Source: Elymus sibiricus
Taxonomy: Eukaryota; Streptophyta; Magnoliopsida; Poales; Poaceae
NCBI GenBank assembly: GCA_039707655.1
Contig: CM077668.1
Coordinates: forward strand, 66,171,086-66,235,085
Reading direction: 5' to 3'
Length of the DNA stretch: 64,000 nucleotides
Program-made: the position numbers and the translations under genes
Notes under the pieces: generated by a model
What the model saw: only the letters and a program-made list of their open reading frames with translations
What the model was told of the DNA's origin: nothing
The model's database searches: none
Part shown: positions 59,430 to 64,000 of the stretch, piece after piece
How the letters are laid out: each line of letters begins with the position of its first letter
Position numbering within the stretch: position 1 is the stretch's first letter

Positions 59430-60072
59430 GTGGAAGCAGTATACCTTGCTGTTGAACTTGAGAGGGGAAGGAGTTTAGGAGTCCGTCACCAGCTTGCCGC
59501 CGGCGAGCTACTGCTGGATCTGGATCGTGAGGGGGAGGAGTAAAGGAGCACGCCCGCGAGCTGCTCCTGGAGCCAGAGATGGGGACGAGGCGAGGAGGCC
59601 AGCACCGGCTTGCCGTAGGCGAGTTGCTGGAGAGAGGACGCGGATCTGGACCGCCGGCACCGCATGCTACTCTGCTTGGCAGTGAGAGATTGGCGAGTCG
59701 TGTGCCAGGTTTGGGGGATAAGGATATCGGAAACAAATTAACTATGAGTGAGGGTCCTTTTTGCTAATAGTGCGCACGGATCGCTCCACCATAGCTTGTA
59801 CCGTCTATCTTCAATCCAATGGCCCAGAACGATTTTTTCTATTTTTTCAAGTGAAGCCCAGCTTCTATGCTAGTCGTTCCCCGTTGATTCTTCTCTAATC
59901 CCACGATTCATATTTAGAAATAAATCTCTGTTTCTTTCAAATAAGCACACAATTTATCCGTCCCGAGTTAATCTCGCTTGCTGCCTCGTCCCAACTAACT
60001 AACCGCGACGGTGTGAGTAAATCTCGTTTGCCCCACATGCCCAACCCATCCACTCCAGCCCGTCTCACCTCC
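59429..60072. other. GC-rich segment, possibly a first exon/CpG-rich 5' region
   Basis: 59440-59730 is GC-rich on both strands and has a long minus-strand frame with low-complexity Pro/Ser composition. It resembles a 5' leader of a minus-strand gene, but no conserved protein is visible. Confidence 0.25.
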
Positions 60073-61190
60073 TGACGGAGTCGAATCCGGCAGATCTCGG
60101 CTAGCGGGTCCCGAGCTGGTAGCCTTGACATGATGGTAACAGAGACACATGATTTATCCAGGTTCGGGCTCTCTTTAAGAGATAACACCATACATCATGC
60201 TTGTATTGTGTTAATGAATGGGGGTGCAGAGTACATGTTGATCTACCTCGAGATCGAGTATGAATGAGTTTGTAGGATGTCTAGAATATGTTCTATCGAC
60301 TTGGCTAGCCTTGATTTATATAATGTACCGATGACCTATAAGAGTCCTCATCTTGTGCGCCAAGTTTTGTGAAATCTTTCTTGTATGCGTCATGGGCTGC
60401 TAGAAGTGGCCCGCTAATGAACCGCCACGGGGTCCTCAACCCGGCCCGTCTGGCCGGGAGACGACATGGTGAGTACCCCCTAGTCCAGGAGTCTGTCAGT
60501 AGCCCCTGAATCGGTCTTCAAGTCATGGACGCTCCTCGGTTCTTCCGAACTTTTCTTCGTCTCCAGTCATCGGTTTGAAAGCTGATTCAACCAATCTTCC
60601 CATCTTTGATCTTAAGGATCACCGAAGTACGTTTGAGGAGTAAACACGTCGGGCATCCGAGAAGCCCCTTTAAGTTATTGGCCTTCATCAATGCCTTGTT
60701 ATTTTCACGTCACACCTCGGGTGTGAAGTTTTTTCCAGTGCGGCAATGCCTCTCGCAGCCGGTCTCCATGTCAGACTGCTTCCGAAGTGGTGCACCACCT
60801 CGGTCTTAAGTTGTCGATGTAGATTGTCGGCCTCCATGAAAAAAAGTTTTCCGCCAAGCTGGTTGCAATTTATTCTCTGCCGAGATGTATAGCCAGTATT
60901 CCTCAAGGTGTGTGCCGGTCTAAAATTCGGATGCACCTGAAGAATAACATAAAACCGTTGATCCAGTAGCCCCTGAGACTCAGGTCAATTCACGAAATTG
61001 GCCTAAGGATCAAATCCTTGCTCAGCAGTATACTTTAGGAACAGAAACGCGGTGTGCAGTAGCCCCCGAAACTTAGGTCATGTGCGTCCGACCGACCTGA
61101 GGATCGTAATCTCCTCAAAAATCATATTGCACTTTGAATTTTTCTGCATTGAATAATCAATGCAGTAGCCCCCGAGACTTGGATCGGGCA
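60073..61190 (-). mobile_element. Truncated Gypsy element: 3' LTR plus adjacent internal region
   Basis: An LTR of 426 bp (60073-60498) starts TGACGGAGTC and ends GGAGTCTGTCA on +. On its own strand it starts TGACAGACTCCTGG, common in Triticeae Gypsy LTRs. The minus strand just above reads CAGGGGCTAC, a polypurine tract. The internal part holds spaced copies of GTAGCCCC(C/T)GA(G/A)ACT (60500, 60968, 61055 and 61167 approximately) and no coding frame. The other LTR is missing. Confidence 0.65.
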
Positions 61191-62859
61191 ACATATATTA
61201 GACTACCCCACACGAGTAGTTAAGCGATCCCACAAGCATAGGTATACAACTTCGATTTACAATGGCATTACACACATATACCAAATCTTATACAAGACGA
61301 AAACGCTATATACGCAAACGAATTTCCGAACCTTGACACAGATCGGCGGCCCACAATCAGCGTGGCCCCGCCCCTATGTGCTATACATCCACTCCCTTGA
61401 GGATACAGCTAAGGGAACAATGGATAAGAACCAAACTATAATTTGCTCAAATTTAATGACTTCATTTTCGTTGAAACGTCTAATGCAGCTGGTCTCATCT
61501 TACCTGTCAAATCAAGAAATGTCTCTCTGTACATTTAAATCACGATTGAAACATCCAACTGCTATGATATGCACTTATTGTGTGTACTATTCCTACACAA
61601 ATGCACGAGACACTTTCTACAAAAAAAGCACGAGACACGATCTTTCAGTCCTGTGATTTTCCTTCCTTTCAAAAAAGGACCACTTTGGAACATCGACGAA
61701 GAGAATGATATTGACCGTGGATTTCATAGAGGGATATCCTTACGACAAATCCACTCTCAATGCTTGGGTCTGAGCACTACTTCGTAAACAAAAATATTGA
61801 GCTGACATATAACTATTACTAGATCATGATGACTTGCATTGCCATGCCTGTCAATTTTTATTATAATAATAGTAAATTTTCCTGATACGTGGAGCCAGTC
61901 GGCAAGATCTAGTGGGCCGTGTGTCAAATGTTTGGTCTTACCGAATGCTTCATCCCCTTTGATCGTTGCAGGTCAACGACTAACTCCAACTGATGTTGGC
62001 ATTCCATATGGTAACTGCATACGCGCGTGTGGCCCCATCCGTCAACAAATCACTAACAATTAAAAATATATTGTTGTAATGTAATTTCCTAAATACAAAT
62101 CAGGCTTATACTTGACAGATAAAATGATTCAAGGAATAAATACATAAAAGGTGACATCTCTTAAGTTCAACATAAAGACTTAAAATACATGTCATTCACA
62201 ATTAAACATCACATTCTATCCTATTTTTCAAGTTAGTCGAATTGTCTCCTATATAATTCAAACATCGAGATACAATTTAACCCCTCACGTCCATCAGAAC
62301 TGGTACTAAGTCATCAGAGCTATATGCCTCTTACCTCATTTCTTTTATGGCCGAAATTAAGCCTGTGCCATTTTTTCTCCTCTTATCTTCTCTCCTGCAA
62401 CTAGGCCACAGTTATAAGATGCAAACTTTATCTCTACACCATTTGAGTAAAACATTACTTAAATAAAACACTTAAATTCTGTCATCTTTCAAACCGCAAA
62501 AGCACCTAGATTTACACACACCATTAGTACGATAACCATGGTCAGAATGAGAACTGAATATTTCTCCCAAGTATAACTGATACAAAGATAAACCAGCCAA
62601 AAAGTCATAAATAGAGTTGTGGCTAAATCCTTTACAAGGCAAGAAGTTATGTAGAAATCCCCAAATTTACAATGGCAAACTATAACTTTTTGGGAACATT
62701 TTTGGAAATACGTGTACATTGTAAAGTTTGGAAGATTAACAATTTAATATTGGTAGATTATATTTCGAAGAAAACAAAAATAGCAGATCGCCTAGTGTGC
62801 AAGTTATTCTCGTAACTGTGACTAGATGTCTAGATTACATTAATGCAACTAAAATAATA
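61191..62859. other. AT-rich sequence, no gene recognised
   Basis: Short frames only, none convincing. No terminal repeats were recognised. Confidence 0.35.
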
Positions 62860-63145
62860 CTCACTCCATATCAAAATGGATGTCCTTTCAGCATCTTCAT
62901 TTTTTTTGTTCTTTTACCCATATAATTTAGTTTTAGCTGTGTTCCTAATTTGCCCTTCGTCAATGTCATCAAGAAAATAGCTAATTAACTCCTCCTGTCG
63001 TTGCATTTGCATGCTTTGCTTTGCGTAGAAAAAAAGAGGTAATTTAATGCCCTTGGGATGAGAAAGACATGGCCAATATCAACATTTCACACTCTTAAAT
63101 CCTGTGCCCAACTCTAAAAGGGCATCTATTTTGAATATGAGGGAG
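62860..63145. mobile_element. Stowaway-like MITE
   Basis: The left end CTCACTCCATATCAAAATGG and the reverse complement of the right end CTCCCTCATATTCAAAATAG form inverted ends. It is flanked by TA on the left and TT on the right, so the duplication has decayed. About 286 bp. Confidence 0.65.
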
Positions 63146-63555
63146 TTCCAAACTTGAAATAGCTTCATTTCTATAACAAATACAGTATTTGGCTTAAAAT
63201 ATCAGGTTCCTGGTCCTTTCAGGAGAGAAAGAAAAGACCAGGGTACGGCTAAGCTGCTCCATCGATCTGCTAGTGTTTCAACTTTCAAGCTAACAGGCTT
63301 AACACTTTTAGGACTTTTGGTGCATTTTGGTAATTCTGCAAATGGGCCCACAATATTCATATATCGTATATTATATTTGCAACCAAACTAACCTGTCTAG
63401 CATGTGACCCCTGCAGTTAAGCCTGACTAAATTGGACAAAAGTAACATGCCACCTATTGAAACTTGAAACAACATTCTATTTCTATTGTCACACTAAATT
63501 ACTGTTGTCATTATCAGAAAAGCTACTACATATGAAGTCATGTGTAGAAACTTAC
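63146..63555 (-). other. Presumed intron of the minus-strand gene, nothing else seen
   Basis: Directly downstream of a GTAAGT donor on the minus strand. No exon was recognised between this donor and the MITE. Confidence 0.4.
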
Positions 63556-64000
63556 AACAGATTTCGAGCTTAGTGTTCCTGAAATGGAGTTCAATAACTG
63601 TTGGCTCCTGGCGAATTGACTGGTCAATTCTTCAACCTGCATAAACAAATAAAAACAACTCAGGTTACTAGACTTCCATTCTCTGAGTAATCATATATTC
63701 ATATGTCAGGCTTCAAAATTCTACAAAAGCACAATTCAATACGAAGATAGTATAGTATATTAGCTTGGCACAGATAAGTATGAGACCAAAACATCCTAGA
63801 ATCTCTGGAGTTAAATAGTTTCATTTTATTGTATTATTTTTTCATATTAAATGAACTCAATATGTAACTTTCGTAGACCAGAAGCAGTCATCTACCATAC
63901 TACCATTATTTCTTCAACAAAAGAAAATAAGAGATTATACGAAATTCTTACCAGTGCATCAAAAGCTTGATCCCTTGTGCCTGTTGCAATCGCATCACCT
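63556..64000 (-). CDS. MED9: Two exons of a Mediator subunit 9-like gene (partial)
   Basis: On the minus strand, 64000-63952 ends with RDQAFDAL before a GTAAGA donor. The next exon is 63636-63556, from a TTTATGCAG acceptor to a GTAAGT donor, 27 codons in phase 0, containing VEELTSQF and QQLLNSISGTLSSKS. This heptad-like pattern matches my recollection of plant MED9, whose C-terminal coiled coil contains a QQLLNSISG core and contacts the Mediator middle module. The next exon, expected to continue TVEGQ-like, was not found in the window, so a long intron or a gene fragment is possible. The start and N-terminus lie beyond 64000. Confidence 0.6.

Noticed and set aside
59275..59736. A 153-residue minus-strand ORF as a gene
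   Set aside because: It is Pro/Ser-rich, runs through the poly-G tract whose length is uncertain, and shows no domain.

Overview
The window is plant nuclear DNA from a Triticeae genome (wheat, Aegilops, barley or rye type). The evidence is the repeat content: a Copia LTR element whose LTR resembles the Angela/BARE/WIS group, Athila-like Gypsy elements encoding only gag and protease, a CACTA element with (A)GCAGTAGCGCG subterminal repeats, and many Stowaway-like MITEs with CTCCCTCC ends and TA target duplications. Host genes are intron-containing and sparse. Family names rest on recognition, not on a database search.

Left third (1-19909): a transposon nest that can be ordered by target-site duplications (TSDs). 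A CACTA element holds an Athila-like Gypsy (1454-19438). Its 3' LTR was hit by another LTR, now solo (2112-13349, TSD TACAT). That LTR was hit by a Copia element (2563-12124, TSD AGAAT). One Copia LTR was then hit by a 935-bp hAT element (3259-4193, TSD TCCCCGGT). A separate 240-bp piece of the Copia family sits as filler in the Gypsy 5' LTR.

Middle (20561-55513): two homologous arms in inverted orientation lie about 34 kb apart. Between them all recognisable genes point inward: an RNA exonuclease 4-like gene (+, 25260-26440) and a FAR1/MULE transposase pseudogene (+, 31658-36270) from the left, and a two-domain B3 gene (-, 52198-53271) and a large Ulp1 (C48) protease pseudogene (-, 37303-47950) from the right. 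Transposase and Ulp1 genes are convergent, as in autonomous Mutator-like elements. I propose a giant composite Mutator-like element. Its outer left end is hidden by a Copia-like insertion. Between the Ulp1 and B3 genes lies a roughly 3-kb minisatellite of about 27 bp whose unit length keeps frames open on both strands. Two solo LTRs, several MITEs and a tRNA-Glu pseudogene decorate the region.

Right (55514-64000): a decayed hAT transposase fragment, degenerate tandem repeats, a 31-G tract, a truncated Gypsy 3' LTR, a Stowaway-like MITE and, at the edge, two spliced exons of a minus-strand gene resembling Mediator subunit MED9.
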